Below are positions 13,000-23,643 of a DNA stretch of 64,000 bases, one piece after another. The DNA is from Erythroxylum novogranatense (Eukaryota; Streptophyta; Magnoliopsida; Malpighiales; Erythroxylaceae). Where the stretch lies: positions 248,001 to 312,000 of the forward strand of contig JAIWQS010000215.1 of the NCBI GenBank assembly GCA_029891385.1, given 5' to 3'. The position numbers and the translations under genes are program-made. Position 1 is the stretch's first letter. Each line of letters opens with the position of its first letter. The notes beneath the pieces are model-generated. The model saw only the letters and a list, made by a program, of their open reading frames with translations. It had not been told where the DNA came from and searched no databases.

Positions 13000-15250
13000 A
13001 GATGAGACTGGCACGACTCATACCGGCCCTGTTTCTATTTGCCATCTTGCTAAGACTTTCTTTGCACAGCTGTACACTGGGTATCCTACTACCCCGACCC
13101 CGCTTCTGGTCCGGGGGTGCTTTCCCCTGCTTCATCCCAGCGCGAGGGTTGATCTTGACCACCCTCTCTTGCGGGAAGAGGTTAAAGCTTCTTTTTTCAC
13201 TATGGCTCCTAACAAGGCCCCAGGATTTGATGGTTTCACTGCGCTTTTCTTCCAATCCCAATGGGACACTATAGGGCCTTCTCTGATCAGTTTTCAGCAG
13301 AAAATTTTTTGCCACGAAGTTTGGGAATCTACCATGAACCGCACAGTTTTGGTTCTCATACCTAAAATTCCCTCTCCTACTCTGCTCACGCAATTCAGAC
13401 CGATTGCGTTATGCTCTATGCTGTACAAAGGTTTGTCTAAGATTATTGTTAATCGTCTGAAGCCTTTTCTTGATGTTCTGGTCGTCCCTACTCAGTGCAG
13501 TTTTGTTCCAGGGCGCATGATCGTTGACAACATCATCATTGCCCAGGAGGTTATTCATACCATAAGACGAAAAAATGGCAAACAGGGCTTTTTGGCCTTC
13601 AAAATTAATCTTGACAAGGCCTATGACCGTCTCTCTTGGGACTTCATTCTTGATACTCTCATGGACGTCGGCCTTCCTACCTCTCTTGTCTCTCTTCTCA
13701 TAAAGTACGTCACTACCACTACTATGCAAGTAAGGTGGGGCGGCGAACTCAGTGAGGAATTTACTCCCTCCAAAGGGCTTCGCCAAGGCGATCCTCTATC
13801 GTCGTATCTTTTCGTCTTATGTATGGAATGTCTCGGTCACATGATCCACCACTCGGTGGTTCAAGGGACATGGAAACCTATTCAGTTAAGCCGGGGGGGT
13901 CCTCAGTTGACTCATCTGTTTTTTGCAGACGACATAATCCTTTTCTCCGAGGCCACTCTTGACCAAGCCCAGGTCATCCGCAATGTCCTGGCCTAGTTTT
14001 TCCATATGTCTGGCCAACAGGTCAGCCAAGTTAAAACTCGTTGCTTCTACTCCAAGAATGTCCCTCATTCCACAGCCCGTCAGTTGAGTAGAGCGTTGGG
14101 TTTTCAGCAGACTTCGGATCTAGGCCACTATCTGGGTGTGCCTTTGCTTCATTCCCGAGTTACCAAGAGTATGTTCCAGTTCATTCTGGATAAGGTTCAA
14201 AAACGTCTATCAGGGTGGACTGCCAATCTTCTATCGCTTGCCGGTCGCACCACTATGACTCAAGCTGTCATCTCCGCTCTCCCCCTCTACACCATGCAGA
14301 CTATGCGTCTGCCTCGTAGCTTTTGTGACAGTTTGGAACAACTTATGTGAAACTTTTTATGGGCCACCTCTCCAGGCACCCGAAAAGTTCATCTTGTTGC
14401 CTGGGACACCTCTGTCAGTCTAAAGCTCTGGGGGGGCTGGGTATTCACAAAATTCGAGAAACTAACGATGCGATGCTTACGAAGCTTGGATGGACCTTAC
14501 TCTCGCAGCCTAACAAGTTGTGGGTCCAACTCCTTTCATTAAGTATGCTTGGATGTCCTAACCTGCCGCCTCCCTTCCGGTGCCATGCGGTTCCATAGTG
14601 CAGAAAGGCATCATGCCTATTGTCCCCGTCCTCCATGGCATCAAATGGGTTGTTGGTGACAGCTTGATGGTTCGGTTCTGGCTCGACCCATGGGTTGCAG
14701 ATTTGGGCCTGCTATTCACTCACACGATCGCTCCCATCCCCCACTTTGACTTTGATTTGCGGGTGCAGCACTTTACAGATGCGTCAGGTAATTGGCGCTG
14801 GGATAAATTTCAACATTTACTTCCTAATTCTATTTGCATGTCCATTGCAGGTGTTTTGCTACCACATCCCCACTTACGCCCAGACAAGATGACTTGGGGA
14901 AGATCGGATTCTGGACACTTCACTACAGCTTCAGTGTACACCATGATTATGGAGCAGGCTCTCCCAGAGGCTCCTTCCTCCTGGAAGAATCTTTGGCAAT
15001 GGGCCAGCCCATAACGCATCAGATCCTTCCTCTGGCTTCTGGCTCATGACCGTTTGTTAACGAATCATCAACGGCTTCGTCGTCATCTGACTTCCTCGGT
15101 TGAGTCCTCCTGATAGTGTCAGGAGGAAGTGTCCTCCCACCATGTTATACGCGACTGCCCCAGGGCAAAACAGTTATGGTTCTCTTTCCATATTGTATTA
15201 TATTGCCTGACTTTTTTTATCTTTCTCTTTCAGATTGGCTCCAGGTCAAC
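13000..15250 (+). pseudogene. LINE ORF2, reverse transcriptase and zinc-binding region
   Basis: The longest open piece is 13,169-13,996. It shows KAPGFDGF, the FRPIALCSMLYK block, SFVPGRMIVDNI, NLDKAYDRL, KGLRQGDPLSSYLFV and the catalytic FADDIILF, all in the normal order for a non-LTR reverse transcriptase. A stop at 13,996 and later shifts split the downstream thumb region (14,006-14,350: GHYLGVPLLH, LSGWTANLLSLAGRT). A zf-RVT relic lies near 15,040-15,190 (RSFLWLLAHDR, then VIRDCPRAKQLW). Catalytic aspartates are present, but the protein cannot be made from this reading. Confidence 0.85.
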
Positions 15251-15479
15251 CTGCATTTGCATTGTCGGATCGGTGGCCATGACTGGTCCCTTGTCTTGAC
15301 GCGACTGTTGGTTTCTATGGTTTTGCGAACCGTTCCCTCTTCGAGGCCCACTTCTCCTGGTCGGTCTCTCCGCTATCCTGTCTTTGGAATATGTCCGCAA
15401 ATCCACAAGCCTCGATTTGCACCGTCACGGTCCTCGAGGTCTCGCCAGGCACACCTCATTGGATGGCATCGACACTGCT

Positions 15480-15775
15480 CTGGTGGGTGGCCCGAATACC
15501 GATAGGGCGCGCAAAAGTTCTTCTGGGCTTGCTACTACAGGGGGCCTCCTCCGTGACAGTAATGGTGTTTGGTTAGGCGGTTTTGTCTAGAATATTGGTC
15601 GGTGTTCCACGGTCGACGTAGAACTCTGGACCGTTTTCTCCGAGTTCCACCTGGCCTGGGACTTGGGATTTCGGAAGGTGGATTTAGAACTAGATTCTCA
15701 AGTGGTTTCTAGTCTCCTCTCTAACTCCACTAACCGCATCATGTCTCTCAAACCGCTTGTTTTGGGCATCAATGA
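15480..15775 (+). pseudogene. LINE ORF2, RNase H domain (5' half)
   Basis: Frames encode ATTGGLLRDSNGVWLGGF (from ~15,526), then a stop, then VELWTVFSEFHLAWDLGFRKVDLELDSQVV, the E-helix and D motifs of plant LINE RNase H. It breaks off at 15775. The C-terminal piece (HIYREGNKCAD, a stop where Trp is expected, then LANFAVN) is found at ~26,938-26,995 beyond the inserted gypsy element. Confidence 0.8.
15771..15775. other. Target-site duplication AATGA (left copy)
   Basis: AATGA directly precedes the 5' LTR and is repeated at 26898-26902 directly after the 3' LTR. This gives the 5-bp duplication expected of a gypsy integrase. Confidence 0.9.
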
Positions 15776-17106
15776 TGTAACATCCCAATGCTAGTGAAAA
15801 GGGTAGAATGGTAAATGTGAGTGGTTTATGAGAGTTAGTGATGCATTTCCATGTTCATGCATGATATGTCATACACTTACACATAAATAGTGAATTTATT
15901 TGCACATGAAAAAAATTGTACATGCATTCATGAACAACTCCGGGTATAATTAGAATGATTTGAGAATCTTGAATGTTATTACATTGAAAATTTTATGAGT
16001 TAGTGAAATCTTGATATTTTGTATATTGGTGGAAATATTGTATTTGTATATGTTGGTGAAGTTATGGAGTATTGAGGAAGATATATTTATAGTAGGGAAC
16101 AAGAAATAATTAAATGAAGATTTGGAGATAGTTGGGTTGCAAAGATGATGTGGTATTGGAAAGAGGAGAACTAAATGGAGTTAGTTCCAAACAAAGAAAC
16201 TAAGTTAGAGTTTAATCATTAAGAAAGTGACATATGTCACTTAGACCTTATACTCTAGCTAGAAGTAGGTCACTATTCCTTGAGAGTTCACGAGTTAAGT
16301 CTTGTCCAAGTCTCTTCTTTATTCTCATCTTCTAAAACTTCTCTCTTGAAACACGAGTTTTCCATCAAAATCTCTAAGGGACTTCTGTGATCTTTCTTTC
16401 TTTCACCAACCTTACTTTGCCAATTTGTGTCATCTACTCTAAGGAAAAACCAGAAGCTGATCATTTCACTCAGCGAAGTATGAGAATGTGTGGAGTTTAG
16501 GGCTTGAAGATTTTGGGGTTCTCAACAGGTAAGTGTTAGAGAAATCTCTTGCTGTTAAGGATTTGTGAAATAAAGTTGATAGATTACTGTCATCTACATG
16601 GAAAATGCACTTTGTGTGTTTGTTCTTAAATACTGGGTAGTTGGGGAGAAATAAATTCAGTTATGGTGTTAAATTCGCTTTGAGAAAACTTTTGGAGTTT
16701 GGTGACGTAAAGTGTTGAAAGTTAGAAAGTCTGGAAAATTTCTCACTGAGTATGCTTCAGTATTTTAGCCATAACATTTTCTGTGGTAGTTCAAATGAGA
16801 TGATTCTTAATTCGGAGTAAACTAGGAATATATGGCTACAATTTGTATGCAGACATCGAATTTCAGTTCTGTCTCCAAGAGTCACAAAAGTTGTCTCGAA
16901 GTTGAGAACTGGGTGCAGGATGTTGAGAGTTGAGCGAAAATTCGTGTTCCAAATTCAGGAGGAAATATGTACCTGATTTAGATAGATTTTGGTAAAGTTG
17001 CCTTTCTAAAAGTTGTAGATCTTTATTTTATCTTTCCAACGGTATAAAGTTTGTAAATTGTTAATATCGTAGTCAAAAGTTATGATTGTTATAAGTGGAG
17101 ATGTTA

Positions 17107-17240
17107 GAAGGAAAAGCGGAGCGATGGAAATGAGGCGAAGGAAAAGCGAGGCGATGGAAATGAGGACGAAAGAAAAGCGGGCGATGGAAATGAGGCGAAG
17201 GAAAAGCGGGGCGATGGAAATGAGACGATAGAAACTCGGG
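17107..17240 (+). repeat. Tandem array, ~30-bp unit, four copies
   Basis: Four units share the core GCGATGGAAATGAGGCGAAG. The same array in the 3' LTR (24,981-25,051) has only two. It occupies the place of the CpG-rich dyad arrays in the other gypsy LTRs. The minus-strand open frame across it (LISIAPLFLR-like repeats) is a by-product, not a protein. Confidence 0.85.
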
Positions 17241-18372
17241 CGAAAGCAAGAAGCTGATTGGAGTCTTTTGGTCATAACTTTTCTCTAGACCTCCAAATGA
17301 CCTAATTTTTGAAGCATTGGATTCCTAACACATTTCTTTATCTCTATACAAAAATTTATGGTCTTTGGTATTAAATTGGAAACGATTGACTGAATCAAAG
17401 TAAGGATACCGGTGGAAGGAGTATGAATTGGATATTTTCTGAATGTATCTCGATATTTTGATGATATCTTGGTCTATAGGATTCCAATTGAGGTGATTCT
17501 TAATTTGTAGTGAACTAGAGTAATAGGGCTACAAATTATATGAAGGAGCTAAATCTTGATACAGTCTCTAAGATGTTCAATTTCTGGATGGAAGTCGGAT
17601 GTAATACATTGTTTTGGAGAGGAATAGTCCGAAAATGTTTTAGGTACATCCTTGAAACTACTGAACCAAATTGAGTGATTTTGGTGTTATAGAAATATAA
17701 AAGATAGCGGAACACTTTTCTAAGAGAAAGTAGGCTCGAATTATGCAAGTTTTGCCTTCTAATTAAAATGAGCAGAGGACCGAAAGTTAGAGTTTGGGAA
17801 AGATCAGAAATGGTTCATTAGACTATGGAATTGGATTGAAATGGCTTATGGAGGTTTAAATCCCACAGAATGAGGAGGCTAGTTAAGTGAGTGTTGATAG
17901 TTGAATGTCTTGTGATGAAATTGATGGATCGATAACCGGGATAGTAATGAATATGCATTGTACATATTTCATCTCATTCATGTGCATTATTAAACACTTA
18001 TGATTGTTCAAATTATGATATAAGTATTTGTTATTTGTTATAGAGGAGCCTTTGGGCGTCAACCTCCGGGCGTTCTTTGGATCTTCGAGCATTAACCGAG
18101 AGAAATTGGTGAGTAACCTAGTTGGTTCCTCAATTTACGATAGTTAAATGTTTTGTGTGAAATGATTGAAATTATGAATTGCATGATTATGTGAGCGATT
18201 AGGATTGAAATGCTGCTTTTGACGAGTGCATGTATTTGTTACATGATTACGAAAATTGGAATAAATGAGCTTACTCTGACCATATGTGTGAATTATTGGG
18301 TATGTGCATTTCATACATAAATGCATGAATAGATAGCAGACGTTGTGACCAAAGTAGCCATTATCTTGAAAA

Positions 18373-18414
18373 GAGCCTTGAGCTCGAATCATCATTGAGC
18401 AGAGCCTCGAGCTC
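18373..18414. repeat. Pair of 13-nt GAGC...GCTC dyads in the 5' LTR
   Basis: GAGCCTTGAGCTC (18,373-18,385) and GAGCCTCGAGCTC (18,402-18,414) lie 29 bp apart. The same pair is kept in the 3' LTR at 26,182-26,194 and 26,212-26,224. They match the 13-nt pattern at 2376-2443 and 61,712-61,775. Confidence 0.6.
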
Positions 18415-19097
18415 GAGGGAGTTAGTGCATCTGCATGAGGCTCTCCTACTCCCTAGGCAGCGTCTCGATCAACATCCTTGAACAAGCGCTTGATCACAAC
18501 ACTGAAATAAGCTGAAAAAGAGTCACGTATGCATTCTTGTCGATTGTGATAAGCGATCTGCAATTGCACATGATACGTGGCCGCTATATGAAATTTCTGA
18601 ATATTCTTGTGATGTTACATGCATTGATTCGAGTAATGCATGAATTGAGTGAACCATCGATGATGGTTTCTCATTGAGTTCATAAACTCACCCAAAATTG
18701 CATATTGTTTTTCGGGATGATAGATTAGACTCTAGCTCAGAGAGAGACTTTTCCCACGTGTGGCGTGTGGCAAGAGAAGCGATGGCACTTGGTCGGTCGG
18801 TGGGATTGATTTTGAGGATGACATAGTATAGACTTTTGTATCGGTTTCCTCTTTGGGAGTATTGTATTTAGGCCGTAGGGGCGATAGACTTGTCATATTT
18901 ACGGTTGATATTATGAAATAAGAGCAAGCATTATGGTTTTAAAATGTTATGATTTTGTAATTGCGGTTTCATGTGTATTGATGCATGTGGATTTTAGTAT
19001 TGATCGAACGTAGTGCACCCTCGTCGTAGGATATGTATCGGAATGACCTACGGGCGTCCCGGTGTATAGTCTACGGTAAGGAGGCGCTACATTTAGG

Positions 19098-19110
19098 TGG
19101 TATCAGAGCA
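19098..19110 (+). other. Primer-binding site of the chromovirus
   Basis: TGGTATCAGAGCA, complementary to initiator tRNA-Met, lies six bases after the LTR end. Confidence 0.9.
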
Positions 19111-19271
19111 TGATTTGGCATCTTTTGGGTATAATGTATTTTAGGTTTGAATTTCAGTGAGAAAAGCGAAAATTGATCAAAATTCTTGTTTGTTATAGGT
19201 CATTCGTTCTTGGAGATTAAGTTGATCAACCAGCTGACCTAGGATCAGTGGGAGCTAGTAGGGAGTCCTCT

Positions 19272-20100
19272 ATGCCTCATTCTGAGGAGTTAGCTCCTAG
19301 AGTTCCCGTGAGACGGAAGAGGAGGTATGATCATTGCATGGCGAGGCTATTGATTTCTATGGCCTGAGACCTGCGAGGTGAGGATGGTTGGAGAGGATTG
19401 AGAGAGTCCTCGATCAGATGGATTGCGACTCTGAGGAGAGTTTTGATTATCGGTTTCTGCTTGTCCAAATTGCTTATCGGTGGTGGAAGACTATCAGGCG
19501 GTACCACGGACCTGCATGCCAACATGGGGTGACTTTCTGAGGCATTCAGAGACAATTACATGCCCAAGGTGTATTTAGAGATGAAGATGCGGGGTTTTAG
19601 AGTTGAGGGGTCGGATAGCGATGGCGGTCTGGTGAGGTTGATGAGTTGATGGGGTATCTCTCTGTTACGATTTCTTCGAGGCGACGGTCTTAGGAGATTG
19701 GAGGGCAAACTCAATCTAGAGATCCGTACCAGGTTGGCCAGATCTGTAATGGGCACTTTTATCGAGTTGAGGGCTGCTGCAGTGCGGATTAAGCGACCGA
19801 AGACGAGCAGTGAGGCGATCGAGGGTCGAGGTAGAGAGGCGAGTGATAGCGAGCGTCTTAGCGAAGGTTCGATAAGTGCGAGTAGGCCCTTGAGGTCCTC
19901 CATAGGAGCTAAACAGGTTTGAGTTAGGTGAAGGATTTATCTGGTAGTAGTGGCGGTGGCGGTCTTAGAGGTTGAGCGATTCCTCCCCTACATGAGCATT
20001 GTGAGAGGAGGCACGATGGAGAGTGTCGGTGGTGATTGGAGCTGTCTTAGAGTGCGACTCGATGGACCATCTGGTTAAAATTGCCCGATACCTTGAGCCA
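19272..20100 (+). pseudogene. Chromovirus gag, broken
   Basis: This is the nucleocapsid/capsid precursor of the element. It probably starts at ATG 19,272 (MPHSEELAP). Pieces in different frames recall the plant gypsy gag domain, notably MPTWGDFLR followed in another frame by AFRDNYMPKVYLEMKMRGF (about 19,515-19,600). Frameshifts and stops occur every 100-200 bp. No clear CCHC knuckle was found. Confidence 0.6.
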
Positions 20101-20111
20101 GATCCGTATAT

Positions 20112-20699
20112 TTGGGAGATCTGGCAATACCACAGTCTGTGGTAGTGGAGGTGGATCGGGATTTAGGGGCGAGGTCAAGGCCGAGGTCGAGTGAGGTCCG
20201 TAGTGAGGCCGAGGTGAGCGATGAAGCCATGATCGAGGCTAGAAGTCTATGCCATGACTCGGCGGAGGCTCAGGATTCCCAGGATGTTGTTGCGGGTATG
20301 CTTTTGATTTCTGGCTTTGAAGCATATGCATTGTTGGATCCTGGATCCACTCATTCATTTATTGCACCGCATATGGCATGTAGACTACATGGGGTTAGAG
20401 AGAGGTTACAATTTGGGTTAGGGTGAGTACACCTCGGGTGGTCTGACCGTTCAGGAGAGATGCGCAGGAGTGCCGATTCAGATAGATCGGCGATATTGAG
20501 TGCAAAGTTGATAGTGTTGTCTCTGCGGGAGATTGATGTGATTTTGGGGATGGACTGGTTGACTACACATAGGGCCGTCATGGACTGTTATTCTAAGGAG
20601 GTTGTATTAGAGTCTCCTGGTCAGCCCAGAGCTATTTTTCGAGGTGTTAGCCAGGCAGTGCCAGCCAGGATGATTTCCTTTAAGGTGCCACGAGGTTGA
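20112..20699 (+). pseudogene. Chromovirus aspartic protease region
   Basis: The segment at ~20,300-20,390 reads GFEAYALLDPGSTHSFI, the retropepsin active site in the form usual for plant gypsy elements (D-x-G-S/T-x-SF). It continues in another frame (20,460-20,699) with VILGMDWLTTHRAVMDC, the conserved block after the protease. One or more shifts separate the two pieces. The protein would cleave the Gag-Pol precursor. Confidence 0.8.
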
Positions 20700-20869
20700 T
20701 CACGAGGGAGGTTGTGAGGCTATCGGCCCGTGTTGTGGATACAGTGGGCGGAGATTGCGGGATATTCCGTGATCGGGAATTTTGGATGTGTTTTGACGAG
20801 TTCTGGGTTTGCCGCGGATCAAGAAGCGGAGTTCTCGATTGACCTCGTTCAGTACGCTCTATATCTATA

Positions 20870-22099
20870 CCTCCATATAGGATGGCACCGGTAGAAGCGA
20901 AGGAGCTTAAGGCTCGATTGCGGAGCTTACGGGTAAGGGTTTATCGGACCCGATGTTTGTTATGGGGAGCTCGATCTTGTTTGTGAAGAAGAAGGATGGG
21001 GCGTTGAGGTTGTGTATCGACTATAGGCGGTTGAATCGAGTGTGATGAAGAATAAGTATCCTTTGCTTAGGATTGATGATCTGTTTGATCGATTCTGAGG
21101 GCTCAGTGTTCACCAAGTTAGATCGAGATTGGGATATTATCGGTTGAGGATTACGAGAGGCCGGCGTGCTAGAGTGCCTTTAGGAGCGGTATGGGCATTT
21201 GAGTTCTTAGTGATGCCGTTTGGGTTGACTAATGCCCTAAAAACTTTTATGGCTTTGATGAATAAGGTTTTTCAGCCCTACCTGGATCGATTTGTGATAG
21301 TATTCATTGATGATATTTTGGTGTATTCGAGGAGTGAGGCGAGAACGTTGAGCATCGAGGATTGTTCTGCGGTCATGAGAGAGAGCGATTGTTTTCTAAA
21401 TTCACTAAATGTGAATTCTGGCTTGATGAGGTCGTGTTTCTAGGGCACATTGTGACTGGTGAGGGTATTCTGGTGGATCCTCACAAGGTCGAGGCAGTGA
21501 TGCATTGGGAAGTTCCTAGGAATGTATCTGAGGTTCGGAGTTTCCTAGGATTGGCCGGATATTACCGGAGGTTTGTCGAGGGATTCTCGCTGATCTCAGC
21601 CCCTCTGACAAAGCTTCTGAGGAAGAATGTACCGTTCAGATGGACTAAGGAGTTCCAGAAGAGCTTTGAGGAGCTAAAACATCGGTTAGCTCTTGCCGGT
21701 GTTAGGCATTCCATCAGGATTGAAGGGTATGTGGTGTCTGATGATGCTTCGTATCGGGGATGGGATGTGTATTGATGCGGCATGGCGGTGATAGCTTATG
21801 CCTCGAGGCAGTTGAGGTCTCACGAGGTAAATTATCCGATCGTGATTTGGAGTTAGTCATAGTTGTATTTGCTACGAAGATCCGGAGACATTATTTGTAT
21901 GGGGAGGCGTTCGATTTTTACCGATCATAAGAGTTTGAAGTATTTCTTTGAGTTAGAAGAGTTGAATCGAGACGAGAGGAGATGGATTGAGCTGCTAAAG
22001 GATTATATTTTGCGATTGAGTATCATCCGGGAAGGCCAATGTGGTGGCGATGCTTTGAGTAGGAGATCTCACATTAGTGCGGCTCAAATTCAATTATAG
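20870..22099 (+). pseudogene. Chromovirus reverse transcriptase and RNase H
   Basis: RT starts near [12 protein letters not shown] (20,878). The piece at 21,129-21,443 has [13 protein letters not shown] and the catalytic [10 protein letters not shown] (~21,300). A shift leads to 21,362-21,775 with [16 protein letters not shown] and [18 protein letters not shown], the connection to RNase H. The RNase H region continues to 22,099 (TDHKSLKYFF, then DALSRRSH). At least five frame breaks were seen; several sit where a base appears lost from a GG or CC run. Confidence 0.85.
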
Positions 22100-22254
22100 A
22101 GGTTACCTAATCGATTCATTTGAGAGCTCTAAATGTAGAGTTGAATGCTGGAGCAGATGAGGCCTTAGTTGCTACTTTGAAGTTAAGGCCAATGTTACAT
22201 GATAGAATCGGAAAATGCAGAACAAAGATTACGATATGGTAAAGCTTTTAGAAA

Positions 22255-23580
22255 GTGAAAGCAAATCCGGAGTCCGAGTTTAAGTTGAGGGATGAGACTT
22301 TGTGGTTGAGACATAGGCTATGTGTACCTAATGTGGATAATTTGAGGAAGGAGATCCTTGAGGAAGCTCATATGGCCACCTATGCTATGCATCCTGGTAC
22401 TACCAAGATGTATAACACATTGAAGCAACATTTTTGGTGGCCTGGAATGAAGAAGCAAGTAGTTGAGTATGTGTCTAGATGTATGACGTGCCAGCGAGTG
22501 AAGGCAGAGCACCAGGCTCCCGTAGGGAAGTTGAATTCATTGCCCATTCCAGAGTAGAAATGGGAACGGATCACTATGGATTTCATCATGGGTTTGCCTA
22601 AGACTCCGAGGCAGCATGATGCTATTTGGGTCATAGTGGATCGGTTGACTAAATCGGCCCATTTCTTACGGTGAGAGAATAACTCACTTGATCGGTTGGC
22701 CGAAGTATGTAAATGAGGTGGTGAGGCTGCATGGAGTACCGGTGTCCATAGTATCGGACGGGGATCCTAGATTTACTTGAGATTTTGGAAGAGCTTGCGG
22801 ACCGCCATGGAACTAAGTTGAACTTGATCTGACGTTTCATCCTTAAACGAGATGGACAAAGTGAGAGGACAATCAAAATTGTTGAGGATATGCTTAGAGC
22901 TTGTGTATTGGAATTTAGAGGAGCTTGGGATCAGTATATGGCATTGATAGAGTTTGCCTACAATAACCACTACCACAGTAGTATCGGAATATGAGGCACT
23001 GTATGGTAAGAAATGTCGTTCGCCATTGTATTGGGATGAAGAGGGCTTGAGAATGATGGAAGGCCCAGAGTTGATTCAGGACATAGTGGATAAGGTGAAG
23101 TTGATCCGAAGCCGAATTAAAGCGGCTCAAGATAGGCAAAAGAGTTATGTGGATCAACATCGACGTGATATGGAGTACAGTGTAAGAGATAGAGTATTTT
23201 TGAAAGTGTCACCCTGGAGGGGAGTTTTGAGATTCGGTAAAAAAGGCAAGTTAAGCCCTAGGTACATTGGTCCTTATGATATCATTGAGAGGATAGGACC
23301 TTTGGCCTATAAGTTGGCTTTACCGAATGAGATGTCTCAATTGCATAATGTGTTCCATGTGAGTATGCTCCGAAGATACCGATCAGATCTGACACATGTG
23401 ATACCGGCTCAGGAGATTGAGGTTGCTAGTAACTTGAGCTATGTTGAGGAGCCGATCGAGATTTTGGGATCACGGATTAAGCAGTTGAGGAACAAGATTA
23501 TTCCATTGGTAAAAGTCCTTTAGAGAAACCACTCGACTGAAGAAGCAACATGGGAGCAGAGAGGGTATATGAGGAGACAA
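22255..23580 (+). pseudogene. Chromovirus integrase with GPY/F domain and chromodomain
   Basis: An HHCC zinc-binding segment (HMATYAMHPGTTKMY then CMTCQRVK) lies at 22,370-22,500. A TAG stop replaces an expected Trp at 22,556-22,558, then the core follows ([24 protein letters not shown]). The piece at 22,954-23,523 carries the GPY-like segment (SPRYIGPYDIIERIGPLAYKL) and a chromodomain (YVEEPIEIL, QLRNKIIPLVKVL). This is cut by a TAG at 23,521-23,523 where Trp is expected, after which the domain continues (EEATWE). The chromodomain probably directed integration to marked chromatin. Confidence 0.9.
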
Positions 23581-23629
23581 TATCCCACCTATTCGGCGGG
23601 CGGTAAAATTTCGAGGACAAAATTTCTTT

Positions 23630-23643
23630 AAGGAGGGGAGAGT
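23630..23643 (+). other. Polypurine tract of the chromovirus
   Basis: AAGGAGGGGAGAGT sits directly before the 3' LTR and would prime plus-strand DNA synthesis. Confidence 0.85.

Larger units (their letters stand above)
10000..15775 (+). mobile_element. L1-type LINE, first part (interrupted by a gypsy element)
   Basis: The order is as in plant L1 elements: ORF1 with a DUF4283-type domain and zinc knuckle, then ORF2 with endonuclease, reverse transcriptase, zinc-binding region and RNase H. The RNase H is cut at 15775. The missing end resumes at 26898 after an inserted gypsy element and its AATGA duplication. The 5' boundary near 10000 is approximate. Its higher GC content sets it apart from its neighbours. 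Both ORFs carry frameshifts and stops, so the copy is dead as read. Confidence 0.85.
15776..19091 (+). repeat. Chromovirus 5' LTR
   Basis: It starts TGTAACATCCCAATG and ends GGCGCTACA. In order, it holds a U3, a leader near 16,300-16,420 rich in C and T, a CAGGTAAGTG splice-donor-like site (~16,529), diverged repeated phrases (16,740-17,560), a 30-bp tandem array (17,107-17,240), the block GGTGAGTAACCTAGTTGGTT (18,108-18,127), two 13-nt dyads (18,373-18,414) and the CATCGATGATGG block (~18,656). Confidence 0.93.

Noticed and set aside
17006..17275. Minus-strand open frame of 89 residues with repeated ISIAPLFLR-like words
   Set aside because: It is the by-product of the 30-bp DNA tandem array inside an LTR; the counterpart in the other LTR has a different length and frame.
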